The notes below the pieces were generated by a model. That model was not told the origin of the DNA and searched no databases. It saw only the letters and a program-made list of their open reading frames with translations. DNA of 64,000 bases from Limnephilus marmoratus (Eukaryota > Arthropoda > Insecta > Trichoptera > Limnephilidae), in the NCBI GenBank assembly GCA_917880885.1, contig OU862912.1:50269117-50333116 (forward strand), written 5' to 3'. A program made the translations under genes and the position numbers. Below are positions 9,690-21,029 of the stretch, in pieces. The first letter of the stretch is position 1. Each line of letters begins with the position of its first letter.

Positions 9690-10130
9690 CAAAAATTTTA
9701 ACAAAACAAAAAACGGTTTCAAAAAATGCACTTAAAAGTAAAAAAAATATTTCGTATTCTTCTACAACTTAATAATCAACTAACTTTTTCTACCAATCAA
9801 TATGTAGGAACGATTGTTATTTTTGGAGTCGGTGTCAGCCGAGGTACCCGTCCCGGCGTGTTCACTTGACAGCTCCCCTCCCACCGTGGCCCCGCTCTCG
9901 CTTCCCGCCTCGTCAAGTCGCGTGTGCGACACAAGCACATCTCACCAATAACTATGTATGTAGTTACAAACCTACCTTGGCTGACACCGGCTTCAAAAAT
10001 ACCAATCGTACCTACAGATGGATGGGTAGAAAAAGTAAGTTGATTATTAAGTTGTAGAAGAATACGAAATAGTTTTTTTTACTTTTTAGTGCATTTTTTT
10101 AAGTCGATTTTTGTTTTGTTAAAAATTTTT
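9690..10130. repeat. 440 bp palindrome (foldback) with GC-rich centre
   Basis: Arms of about 160 bp are inverted copies: AATTTTAACAAAACAAAAA, AAAAATGCACTTAAAAGT, TTCGTATTCTTCTACAACTT and AATAATCAAC recur reversed at 10010-10125. The centre, about 9850-9930, is unusually GC-rich and pyrimidine-biased. No ORF of note. It lies in the right part of the hAT element and may be one more insertion. Confidence 0.7.
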
Positions 10131-10659
10131 TTTTTATATTATTTCTCTTCTGTTCTATTAGGTTCAATTAGAGTTGCATAACTGCATAGAAAGAGCTCTA
10201 TTTTTTGGTAGGAGGGGGGGGGGGGGGGTAGGGGGGGGGGGGGCGCCACCAAGAGATTTCGCACCACCTAATAATTTAGCTAGGGCCGCCCCTGTTTGTG
10301 ATCACCAATACTATCTCATGTGTTTCCTATGTTTTGGTTCCCAATTGTCTATGATTATTGACTATACCTTGTTCCAAACACGAAGTCCTTTTGACAGATT
10401 AATACGCCAATAGAATGTTACTGAGACGCATACAAACTTTGTATGCATCTCAGTTTACATATAAGTTAGAAGACAGCTTTTTAGTTTTTGATATTTTTGT
10501 AATTATTACGTAATAAAAATGGATAGTGATAAAAATACCTTCATTTTAATTGAGATTTTTTTACTTTAAAAAATGCAAATTGTGTACAAAAATTACTATT
10601 GATAATATTGAGCTGAATACACTATTATTTTAAAAATGCAAAATCTCTAGAAAATTGGA

Positions 10660-10755
10660 CCGATATATCGATATATCGATATTTTTTCCTCGATATATCG
10701 ACGTCGATATTGATATTTTAATAAATATCGATACATCGATATATCGATATTTTTT
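10660..10755. repeat. CGATATAT subterminal array, right
   Basis: Self-complementary CGATATATCG and ATATCGATAT units mirror the left array at 5755-5880, in the right end of the outer hAT-type element. Confidence 0.75.
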
Positions 10756-10783
10756 TTCACTTTCAACATCCCTAGTTCGGCTT

Positions 10784-11192
10784 GCGTCGGCATACGCAGC
10801 ATCAGGTCTGGCATTCGACCTACATCTATGTTCACTACTTCCTCGACTCTCTTCTCCGTTGGGGCCAGTGGAGCACCTTTATTATTCAGCTTCAAATTCT
10901 CCCACGACCCACTCTTCCTCTGTGAATATGAGCAATCACTCCAGATGCTACTCATAACAAATAATTATTATGTAAACAAAGACCTTTCTCGGTGAAAATT
11001 ATTTACAAGAAGTTCGGCTAGGCTACCTAGTTAGTATTCAACCAGTATAAAGCTGCGTTCACACGTTTTTTTTTTTAACAGCCAAGAGGTAAACACATTT
11101 TCAGATGTTGATGCAGTTGGACCATAGATCTGTTGTTATCAGTTATTTTAGGAGTCTATTCGTTTGATACAAGGAAATCGCCATCTTTGAAC
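10784..11192. other. No gene seen
   Basis: Unique-looking sequence directly right of the outer hAT-type element. A T-run lies at about 11067. I see no coding region. Confidence 0.4.
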
Positions 11193-11868
11193 TTTTTTTT
11201 TACTTTAACTCCGCACAGGAAATTTCCCTCGGGAAATTTCCCTATGTCATCTGAGATGATGTGTGGAGGGTCTTTTTGAAGAGAGGAAGGAATGAACATT
11301 GGTCTCATCAAGAGACTCATGTTGTAGGAAGGAGGAAACACAGCGGCCGGCAAATCGTTGCACAGCCGAGCTGTTGAACACAAGAACGAGTCGAAAAAGT
11401 TCTCATGTGACAAATGTCAACCGTGTACATGTTGGGCACGCATTTGGCGTGTTTCCCGATTAAGCACCGGTGCCGAAGGGATCAATGGCGCTAGTTCCTC
11501 GGAGCATCTTCCATTGAAATACCGGTAGAACAAGGATAACATTCCCACCCGACGCCTGTGCTCTAAAGATTGCAATCCGTTTGTTAAATTAGGAGAATCT
11601 ATCAGACAGACTAATCAGACTTGATTGGGTCTTTGAAACGTTAAATTCAACGAGATTATTTTTACCCCAAGAGAAAACACTCTCGAGGTATCCGTCCATT
11701 CTTTGCTTCAAATCCCTCCGAGCCGTTGAAATTTGTGAGCCCTTTGGGGGCTTGTCAAACAAAAAGCTATCATGGACTGTACTGACATCTGCTTAACAGT
11801 GAATTGCTGCACATGTCAAAAGGTCATTGATGTGCAACAAAAACAAAGTCGGAGACAGGTTCCTCCAA
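11193..11868 (-). pseudogene. CR1-like LINE 3' remnant
   Basis: On the minus strand this matches the end of the 7719-9458 LINE. From the right it runs through the NDLLSC/ADDSTV region (about 11.80-11.86 kb), the KSQ and SLEHRRR region, the heavily altered C-terminus and the CCCTCCACACA tail near 11.26 kb, ending in an A-run (T-run on plus at 11193-11201). A segment of about 250 bp is missing around 11.61 kb, compared with the better copy. Frames are broken repeatedly. Confidence 0.8.
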
Positions 11869-12639
11869 GAGTTCAACTTACCGATAGCTAAAGCAATGCA
11901 GAACTCTAGCTTAGGATGTTACCCTTGAGGTGATTTTCTCACGAAAACGGCGCAATAAAAGTCATCCAATAATTATAATAATTATTATTACAAACTTCAT
12001 CACAATTGCATGGTTAATTAACGTTGTTTGTTAATGTTGTTGTTCAATTGTTTGTTCACAATTGTTCATGAACTCGACGATCAGTGCCATTTACTTTGTC
12101 CACATTTAAATTGATTCTTGGCTCGTTCCAGCGCTTGACCAAACCATGATCAGCATTTTATCACAATTTTATCAACAATTTGGGTCGAAAATCGGCAGTT
12201 AATACAGACAGTCTAGCAAACTTTTAAAGTAAAGTCTTTCCACTAAAACCCCATACATATTAACGGGAACGATGGGGATAATGCTATCCGGAATTAGACG
12301 GCTATACCAAAACTAAAAGAATTAACGATTGCAACACGGTATAATATCACTGAAGGCCGACTTTGTTTCATGTTGACGGACGGCCGCTTCCTCCTGAAAG
12401 AGGTTTTCCTCATTCCGAACTGCAAATGTGAAAAAATTCTCTCCCAACACAACACAAAAGGATACATATGTATATTGTTTATATGGTCTTAGCAGGTTTT
12501 CGCTGGTGATGCTCAGTCTGATGACGCCGCAAAAATACAAGCAATTTTAGTAGGGTTTTTAGAAAACAAATTTTTCCCTGCCGAGAAAGTACAAGACCCC
12601 GAACTCTACAATACAGCCAGGTAATATTTTAAACACCAT
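11869..12639. other. No gene seen
   Basis: Mixed AT-rich sequence. A short minus-strand ORF at 12322-12540 has no recognisable domain and I do not support it as a gene. An ATTATT-rich run lies at about 11966-11990. Confidence 0.4.
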
Positions 12640-13060
12640 TACCACTAATATCTACAGGAATTCCAAAAACTGAAAAATCGAACTAATATCTATGAGAACC
12701 AAAGTGTTGACGAATATCTACAGCACTGGCAGAGGTTATGGATTTGCAATTATGTATAGCATATTGGAATAACGTAATATTGCGTATGCAGTTTAAAAAA
12801 CTTAATTTATGTAAGTATGTATGTAAAAATCCCTAATATCGGACTATTGGACACATTTAGCTGATTAGTCCAACCTACGCTCTGTAGATATTAGTTCAAC
12901 CTACGTTCTGTAGATATTAGTCAACACTGGAACCGTCATAGATATTCGTCCGACCTTAGCTCTGTAGATATTAGTCAACACTCTGAAATTCGTAGATATT
13001 AGTTCAACATATGAGATGTAGATATTCGTCTGACATACAGGCTGTAGATATTAGTATCTG
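12640..13060. repeat. GTAGATATTAGT minisatellite with inverted outliers
   Basis: The unit CTGTAGATATTAGTTCAACC, or close variants with CGTC in place of AGTT, recurs at least six times at 12880-13055 with a spacing of 25-37 bp. The same core appears inverted (CTAATATCTACAG and variants) three times at 12643-12720. The region can therefore fold back on itself. No ORF. Confidence 0.75.
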
Positions 13061-14190
13061 GAGTCAAAATATGGACTGCTTTTATTTTTCTGCGACTGAC
13101 AGCGGTCCAAAATTGAACACCATTTTTTTTGGACCACAGTTTACGAGTTTGTAGTATTTTTTTTATAAATCTTAAGAATATGTTTAATCGATAAAATATA
13201 TATGAATTCATTAGCTATACAGAACTATAATCAGTTTGTATGTCTCCATCTTAATATTCGGAGGTATGATTTGTTTAATGTGGGCGGAAAATATATAAAA
13301 AAAAACAAGAGCAATCGGTGGAAAAGGTTTTAAATCGCGCTGTCGCTCGAGCGGAAAGTAAAAATTGTGAGGCGCAAATGACGCAGCTCTATTTGTATAA
13401 AGAAAATGATCTAACTTTAAACTCAGTAAAATTAAACGATTCACCACTTCACGGAAAATAAGAATCTAGAAAATGAAAAAAATACAATCTGCACATCTTT
13501 GCTGATGATGGACACTGTAACGCTGTCCGAAACTTTGGTAAAATAAGGATGAAGCCATACACGGCGTAATAAATAATAACCCAAAAAATAATCACGATAA
13601 TTTCATTTTTCTTTTTACAGTGTCATGTCAGAACGTTGCATATTGAACACAAAGAACTCATCGGCTATGTTTTTATTATCATCACCTAAGAATACAGTAT
13701 TTTCGCGAGCGTGGGATACTTTATGAGAAGTGGATGTTGGTTTACATTATCTAGTATGTAGGTACTACACAATTATCATAAACATATAAAGGAAAGGAGA
13801 AGAAAACCAAATATTATTTTAAAAGTTACTTTGCTAGGTAGCTCATTGACCTCAAATTTAATTATGATCTTGATTAAAATCTTTTCGTGTTCTGGTGTTA
13901 TTTTATGCAGATAGAAAGTTGTGGCGGCTGAATTTGTGTCAACACTATTCATGGTGGGTTTTAATGTTTATGAACGTCTACAACTAGCGATGGGCATATA
14001 TGAGATATTTTAAATGTCTACATTTTATATTTGTACGAGTATTTTCCGTTACATTGACAATATAAAGGACAAAACTAAAGAACGAAATCTTTCAGAGCAA
14101 ATGAAATTCAATATTTTTTTAAATAAATTAATACACTAACAAAATTACATAATTCATTCGCCACCCCTAACCCCTCAGGCTAATGTGTTC
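13061..14190. other. No gene seen apart from one hairpin motif
   Basis: AT-rich. The only recognisable item is the hairpin at 13502-13533. Short minus-strand ORFs at 12999-13447 show no domain. Confidence 0.4.
13502..13533 (+). other. CTGATGA-stem-GAAAC hairpin
   Basis: CTGATGA, one T, stem GGACA with loop CTGTAACGC and TGTCC, then GAAAC. It has the same layout as 4166-4193. The downstream text ACACGGCGTAATAA, then AACCCAAAAAATAA, is shared with the copy at 30900, so both are copies of one repeat 3' end. Confidence 0.55.
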
Positions 14191-14196
14191 TCTTTT

Positions 14197-15028
14197 TATT
14201 TATTTATTTATTAATTTTCGGGAAATCGACAGTTTATATTTATTTCAGTTTGTACATTGTATTAAATAGCCAAAATAAAACCAATTACGGATTTCCTCCT
14301 TGTGACTTTACTTCTACTGAGACAGCATAATAAGAATAAGTAAGTTAATTTTATAAAAAAGGAATATTAATCCAAAATTATATAAAACAAAAACAAAAAT
14401 ATGTATATATATATACATAAACAATTTTTTTAACATAAAAATGAAAAATTACAAAACAAGAAAATCTATCAATAAATTGGTAGCCATGCAGAGAAGTTGT
14501 ACATATAAATCAAATCATAACAGAAATATAAACAATAAAAACATAACATTATTCAAGAACCATCAGAGAAATACTCTTTTATCGACCTTTTATATTCAGT
14601 AAGTTTGCAATTGAAAATGTCAACATTGGATAATACGCTATTATAACTATTGCATCGTCTGTTCAGGCAAGAATTCTGCTTACAGTTTGTCTTGCATTGA
14701 TCCACCCTGAACAGGACAGAAGAGCGTGTTGAACGTGCAGGTACATTGAATTGAATTTTATTTAGCAACTCTGGGCATTGAATATTATTGTTGACTACTT
14801 TATACAAGAATAGTGCATTCATATGATGCCTTCGTACACTCAATGAATCAATTTTAAAGTGTGAAGCTGCCTCTGAATAATTATTAAATCTTACAAACGA
14901 CTTGTAACAAAGATATTTTAAGAATTTGTTTTGAATAGCCTCGATTTTGTTTATGTGGATTTTGTAAAATGGAGACCAAACAACTGATGCAAACTCCAGA
15001 TGACTACGTACATAGGCAAAGTAGAGTT
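14197..15028 (-). pseudogene. LINE C-terminal fragment and 3' UTR (related to the 1-2.8 kb LINE)
   Basis: On the minus strand the frame reads YFAYVRSHLEFASVVWSPFY at about 15015-14960 and then SVRRHHMNALFLYK at about 14840. This is the region after the RT domain in CR1/Jockey-group LINEs. It stops near 14553 and is followed by a 3' UTR that ends in TAAATAAATAAATAAA (plus-strand TTTATTTATTTATTTA at 14197). A stop (TAG) lies just upstream of YFAYV. Only the last quarter of the element remains. Confidence 0.75.
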
Positions 15029-16418
15029 GCTATTGGAACAACTCGTATAGATCTCATAGAAATCGTTGTGTCTTCCTACTATCGTGGTGATAAATATGAT
15101 CTAAAAGGAATTAGAAAGAGAAAAAAACAGACTTTATGTTCAAATCTAAAAGTTAACCACAAAATAATTAACATGTACACATTTATGAAACCAAAGTTTC
15201 CGACCGCAATTTAAAAAAAAAATGGAACTGGGAATTTTTTGTTGATTTTTATTTCCGCATGAAACCACAAAGAAGCAAAGGGATGATAACGTTTGTAATA
15301 CATTTGTATAAAAAAATAAGTGTGTGTTTAACGATTGAATTTATAGTTATTTGACGAATAACTAAAAATCCAATGGTCAAAGACGTCATGGCAACAAAAA
15401 TGGAAAACTCATGTAAATTGAACAAAATCCTTGGAGTGTATCCCCCTCCCTCTCCCCCATTTATTATGTATAACTGTATTATCACGGGTCGGCGGTACCC
15501 ATACCCGTACCCACCTCCAAAATTGATAATATTTTTACAATATTAAATTTGATTAAAATTAATTAAAAATAATAATAATGGATTTCTACGAACTAAACAC
15601 CATATCAATAAAAAAATATATTATTAAAATTAAAAATATATAAATAATGAGTACAAATTGCAGTTAATAATAACAATGAATATTCGGTATATTTTGATAA
15701 TTAAGTAATACATCTAAGCTCATTTTCCCCTTACTTTTGTACGAACAGAAATTCCGCTAGCTCCTTCGTTATAGAGTACGCAATTTTATTTTATTGTAGC
15801 TCATTGACAAACAAAACTGTCAAGTCATAAGTTATCAAAGATAAGAGAATGATATTATTTTTAATGGGGTGTACAACAAATATTGTCCAAATGTTCAGTT
15901 CTCAAGGATCCATTATTATAACGACGTCGATTACTTGACGAGGTCAAAAGTTCAAGTCTAAAACTAAATCTACGAAGTAAGGCATAATTTAACAGTTTAG
16001 TAAATAAAACTTCATTCTGGTTACATATACACCTAATACTTTAATGGACGCTGCCATGATGCGTGTTGAGATATAAATCTTTGTAAAAAATAGAGACAAA
16101 TTTTATTACCTAGTTAATGTCAAGTTATTCCAAGGGGATCAGATAATTCTAAAGTGAATGATTAACCTAAAAAAATGCACTTATGCAAACCCGTAGCCTC
16201 AATAATGATTTTGGACGTGGGTTGCATAAACAGCTATTTTCTGGAATTGCCAAACAAGGGAAGGTACCTACTGACTTAGTTTTCACTAGCCTACTTATGA
16301 TCAATAGCCATTTGACATACACATCTTTAAGGCCTACATTTTTTAAAGATGAAATATGTACCAATATCAAATATTCTGTCTATTTACGTAAAGATGAATA
16401 TTTGTCTATTAATGGCAT
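15029..16418. other. No gene seen
   Basis: AT-rich. A short piece at about 15485-15520 (GGCGGTACCCATACCCG) matches the 5' part of the short retroelement best seen at 34125-34595. ORFs at 15249-15485 and 16183-16422 carry no motif I know. Confidence 0.4.
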
Positions 16419-17088
16419 TTAACCAGCCAGCGGCCAAAAATCCACATTCCGTCGAAAGATGTTCTTACGATAGTACTGGGCGGTTCCAATGAGAAAGATT
16501 AATTATTCTCCGTACCAGCTTTTTAAAATTATAACTCAATATCGTATTTATTTCATTCCAAATTTGCTTTAATTTATACCTACATCCAAAAATGTTGAAA
16601 GTCGTGATGATAAAACTATTAAAATTATGTACTTTTTGTAATTATTTTTGGATCATAAGTATTTATCATTTTTCAATAATGTCTAAGCAAAATACAAATG
16701 TAAAAAAACTTAAATGTATTAATTTTTAAGATCGTAAATAGATAGACAAAATAGAGAAATTTTCGTTATAAATAAGTGTTCGGATATATTTTTTTAATGA
16801 TTTTATTTGAACTAAATTTAAAATTTTGAAACATGCGTTTACTGGATAACGTATTGATTTACAATAATGTTTGATTACACGGTATGAAATACGTCTTGTA
16901 ATTTAGGAATCTGCCAACAACCTTATTATACTAAAAATAAGTATTTTTTTTCAAAATGTAAAACTTGCGTTTACTAGATAAAAGAACAATCTTTCGAAAC
17001 CAATTTATAATTTTTTGTGGAAAAGAGTCAATACGTCTAAAATTTGATTTAAAAATGATATATTTTCGGTTTTCTCTGGTTATACCCT
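16419..17088 (-). mobile_element. MITE family X, copy 1
   Basis: Non-coding, about 670 bp. It starts TTAACCAGCCAGCGGCC and ends (minus orientation) in ATAACCAGAGAAAACCG. It is an inverted copy of 17612-18292 and of the element that hosts the Ty3/gypsy insertion at 48.1-58.7 kb. Shared landmarks are the AATCAAATTTTAGACGT block, TGACTATTTTCCACAAAAAA-type text, and the GGAACCGCCCTACGAT block. The weakly related ends suggest a DNA transposon, but the class is open. Confidence 0.65.
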
Positions 17089-17611
17089 CTCAAGTCTGTG
17101 TGTTTGTGGAGGGTGGGAGGGCGGCGCGTATTCGATTTTCATTAAAATCTATAGTTTTATTCTGATTTTGATGTAATTTTGTAAGCTTGATCTTCAAAAC
17201 GAATGGAAGGTCACTGTCTATATATGATTTCAAAAAACTCTGGGCGACGTTGGGGTCTTCAGCTAGTAACATATTCAATGCTCTTCAATTAATTGACTCT
17301 TTTTAAGCCGTGATCCAAGGCATCAAGGGTTAAATCTCCTGTAAGCTAATATATGTAAGATAAGCGACTATTTCGAGCTAAGCTAAGAGGATCCATAATA
17401 TTTTAGCAGGTTATTCAAAGAAGTAGAATAGTTTTTAATTATTAAAAATGACACAATTATTTCCACCTAATCAAAAGTTTTGTTTCGTAATTTTTTCCTG
17501 TCAGTTATTTATATATTTGTTTACCGACTATTCGATAATAACAGTTGTTTATATGTCATTGAAGAAGATAATATTATTAATTTTCAAATAAAATGTTTCA
17601 AAATAAATTTA
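17089..17611. other. Spacer between two inverted MITE X copies, no gene seen
   Basis: No coding region. A GC-rich bit GGAGGGTGGGAGGGCGGCGC lies at about 17106-17126. Nothing else is recognised. Confidence 0.4.
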
Positions 17612-18292
17612 GGAGGGAATATCCAGACACAACCGGAAATATGTTATTTTTAAATCAAATTCTAGACGTATCGACTCATTTCCACAAAAAAATTTAATTG
17701 ATTTCGAAAGATTGTTATTTTATGTAGTAAATTCGTGTTATAAAATTTGAAAAAAAGGGTATATTTTTATTATATCGTTGGCCGTTGGCAGATTTGTTAA
17801 ATTTTCTAATAAAATGTTGTATTCAAATCATATAATACAAATCAATAAATTTTCTAGGAAAACCGCTTTTCAGAAATTAAATTTTATTTCAGATAAATTA
17901 TTAACGAAATTCCGCTCACGTGTTTTGTGACGAAAATACTCTAGCTTCTCTATTTATTAACGGTCTTACAAACTAACATACTTCAGTTTTTCTTATACGC
18001 TTATTTTACTTAGACATTATTGAAAAATCATAAATACTTATGATCAAAAAATAATTACAAAACTAACATAATTTTAATAATTTATCCGCGTTTGAGATTT
18101 TTTATAAGATTTGATTGTATATGTTAAGTAAAGCAATTTTTAAATGAAATAAAATCGATATTCAGTTATAAGTTTAAAATGCTGGTACGGAGAATAATCA
18201 ATCTTTCTCATCGGAACCGCCTTGTACAGTTACAAGGGTACGATTGAAAGATAATCTTTCGACGAAATTTGAATTCTCAGTCGCTGGTTAAT
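17612..18292 (+). mobile_element. MITE family X, copy 2 (empty-site relative of the LTR insertion)
   Basis: About 680 bp, from AGGGAATATCCAGACACAAC to TCGCTGGTTAA. It includes TTTTTAAATCAAATTCTAGA at about 17649, the unoccupied version of the site where the Ty3/gypsy element sits in copy 3. It faces copy 1 in inverted orientation. Confidence 0.65.
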
Positions 18293-18614
18293 CGGCGTTA
18301 AGTTTGCTCCCGCATTTCCTATAAATAAACAACAGATACGTTTTTGTCTAGGTAGGGACTTTGTTATGTTTATAGCCTAATCCGGAAGCTAATTATGTTA
18401 CTAGTTTCATTATCAGTTTCTTATCCGACACAAAAAGTGATTAATTTTATTCATTGCGAATAAGTAGGTACTATTTTATTTGGTACCAAAATCACTGTAC
18501 TAAATTTACTTATTTCATTTTATTAATGCTTTTGCACCTTCAAAAAGAAAATAAATAAGAAGGTTTTTAAAGCTGCAGTAATAACATTTGTTTTTTTTTA
18601 TTACTTACCCGTTT

Positions 18615-18890
18615 TGCAGTATGTTGTTCTATCGGTATTTCAATGGAAGATGATCCAAAGAACTAATGTCATTCATCCCTTCGGTACCGATGCATGGTCC
18701 AACATTTGTACATGGATCGCTTTTACAACTCTTTCTTGAGTTCAACGTATCGGCTGTGCAACAATTTGCCAGCCTTCGTGTTTTGTCCCTCCTACAACAT
18801 GAGTCTTTTCAAGACCCAAGTCCTGGACACGTTCACCCCCAGGTTCCTACTCACCCTTCATACCTTGTTTAGTTCTGAAACAGTTTAAAA
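18615..18890 (+). pseudogene. CR1-like LINE C-terminal scrap
   Basis: Matches the end of the 7719-9458 protein: YRYFNG-like text, then SFIPSVPMHGP, and in another frame DRFYNSFLSSTYRLCNNLPA, VFCPSYNMSLFKT. It is a strongly diverged copy of the RLWNDLPASVFPPSYDMGLF block. Frames change several times. Confidence 0.7.
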
Positions 18891-20562
18891 ACTAAACCCA
18901 TGTTCTCAAGTCCTTCATTCATTCATTATCCCTTTGTCTTCCTCCTTTTCTTGAAAGTCCCTACTTAGTTACTACAAAGAAGAGGAAGGTATTTTCTACC
19001 CACATAGAACACAAACAATAAAGCACAAAACTCTAAATTTAACTACAAAAATTAGTTGAAAAATCGCAGTGATATCGATCACATCTCGCTTTCGAAATCT
19101 CGCTAATTAATCATAAAATACTCGTCAATATAATTCGGTAATTGTGACCTATAGTGCTGCTGTTATTGTGGAGTGCAGCCAGCTTCAAAGTCGGCCAGAA
19201 ACAGCGGATGAACCCATCAAAAGGTAGGGACTTTTCCTTCCCATCGCCAAATCCTGTGATTGAGGTTTCAAAACGCAGTTAACTTTCTTGTACCACAAAA
19301 ATTAGATTTACAGTCTACCATCTCGTTGATATTGTTCGTGACATACCCTTTCCTTCCCAGAACTTCATCTCCTTCCTAAAAACAAAAACCCTCCACATAG
19401 CATCCCAAATGATGACGTAGGCCCTGACGGAATTTTTTCCTCGGGTAGAGGAGTACATTGTAGTGGATATATGTACAAATTAAACTGTTTTGTTCACAGC
19501 GAAATTGTGCTCTTCTTGAAGATCCTTTTATACTGGGTTTTTACAGATGTTCTCACTCACATGAGAACAATCCAGTTATAAAAACTCAGTTAATAAACAA
19601 ATAAGTCAAACGTGACATTACATAAATTGTTCAAATAAATTTTTTAAATTTTAATCATGCTCCAATCCACCTCCTACATCTGGACTTCTATGTCGACGAT
19701 TCCTCAAGGTGTAGGTAGTAGATAGATACTATCTATTGCAAATGAAAATTCATCAAAAGTAATATGATGACTTGTGTCATTTTTACTTCTGACACTTTTT
19801 CCGTTTTTCTTCTAAGTTCTGGGCAGATTACTCTATAATTTGTCTGACCTACATCCGAATGATGATATCAAGTGCCTTAATGTGTCTGAAAGCGCCCATA
19901 CATTAAGTCAATTTTTGCCAAATGCATGATTAGTAGAAAGGCCACGGTAAGAGGAGAAATTAGCCTGAATTGTTGACTGGGCAAGTGGAGCGCCCACGAC
20001 ATTTTCAAATAATTTTATGTCCGAAAATGTTTTATTATCGCTATGGACAATCGTCTGGCGGGACTTTAATGATACTAAGTAAACGCATCAACATCGTTTG
20101 CAATCCACATTTTTATGGCACTTTCTGTTTGTTTTGCTGATTTAATGAAATATGTTTGAAAAGGTCGAAAGGAAAGACCCAAATTCTGCCAGAAATTAGT
20201 AGGCACAGGATAAATTTTCCCGTTTTGCAGAATCCAAATATTTAAAGAGCCATCAATAGCAAGATTTTAAAAAAACTGTAGGGGTGAAAATCGCCAAAAG
20301 CCTTCTTTATAATTTACTAGCCGAATTTCCCGCCGTTGCACGGCTCTTACACAGAGTTTTACGAAATCAGATTTAGACAGTAATTTTCCTCCAATTTTGA
20401 ACCTCATGTGTGCAAAATTTCATCAAAATTATGCTTTAAGGGGTAGGAAAAGGGATGGAAATGTGGTGGGGTGGTTCTTCGAAACCTCACATCTGTTTGA
20501 AAATCAATTGCGCAAAATTTCATCGATCCTGGAATAAAACTATGGTTTTTTTATAAAAAAAA
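18891..20562. other. Decayed retroelement tails, otherwise no gene
   Basis: 18920-18965 and 19330-19460 match the CCTTCCTTT, ACCCTCCACATAGCATCCCA and CCTGACGGAATTTTTTCCTC tail of the short retroelement family. At about 20325-20350 ACTAGCCGAATTTCCCGCCG resembles an inverted Helitron 3' end. The rest is unassigned. Confidence 0.45.
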
Positions 20563-20935
20563 CAGCTGCCTCCGAGGTCGAGGGGTAAGGCTCTCGACTA
20601 CCAATCCTAAGGTCGCGGGTTCAAATCCCGGCGTGGACAAGAAAAAATATTTGATCAATTTGTGTTTTTTTACAATTTATTCATTTAAAATAACATGTAG
20701 TATATTTGCGGCACGTTCCAGAGTGGAAAATACTTTCAGTATCGCCCTGGTACAAGACCACCATTCAGAATTGAAAGATTGGTTGAAATGGATGTGACCA
20801 GATCTGAATAGCCAGGTACTTCACTACCTTCCTTTTCCCCATATTTTTCTCCTCCCCACTACCATACCCCACTTGGGGATGCCATATTCTCATTGTCCTG
20901 AGATGGCTGGGAATATCTGGGATAAAAAAGCCATT
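20563..20935 (+). mobile_element. tRNA-headed SINE, copy 1
   Basis: The tRNA-like head GCTGCCTCCGAGGTCGAGGG ends with the B box GGTTCAAATCC at about 20618. The body follows: TTTGCGGCACGTTCCAGAGT, AGTATCGCCCTGGTACAAGA, GACCAGATCTGAATAGCCAG, GGGGATGCCATATTCTCA. The same body recurs eight times in the window. Confidence 0.8.
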
Positions 20936-21029
20936 CTTTATTTACATACTAATATACTGTATGTAAACAGGACGTGTTGGGAGACGAAATGTAAATTGGA
21001 TGTACGGTGTGGAAGCAAAAGCCGTTTAT

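Larger units (their letters stand above)
6043..10294. mobile_element. hAT transposon, 4.25 kb with nested insertions
   Basis: The inverted ends are CAGGGGCGGCCCTAG (6043) and CTAGGGCCGCCCCTG (10294). They are flanked by a perfect 8 bp duplication TTTGTGAT (6035-6042 and 10295-10302). Both are diagnostic of hAT transposons. It carries the decayed transposase at 6414-7290. Inside it lie a 201 bp hAT MITE, a CR1-like LINE and a 440 bp palindrome. A long G-run (10209-10242) lies near the right end. Confidence 0.9.
5745..10775. mobile_element. Outer hAT-type element (about 0.8 kb before being filled by other insertions)
   Basis: Perfect 8 bp duplications TTCGGCTT flank it (5737-5744 and 10776-10783). 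The ends are related inverted repeats: AGGCTTGTTGAAAAAATATC on the left, and the reverse complement CTAGGGATGTTGAAAGTGAA on the right. Both ends carry subterminal arrays of CGATATAT. Without the nested insertion it is about 780 bp and non-coding. The short motif arrays next to the termini fit known hAT architecture, where they can serve as transposase binding sites. The interior has been filled by the larger hAT at 6043-10294. Confidence 0.7.

Noticed and set aside
10655..10957. Overlapping ORFs on both strands rich in DIDIS / YRYIG
   Set aside because: Translation of the CGATATAT array.
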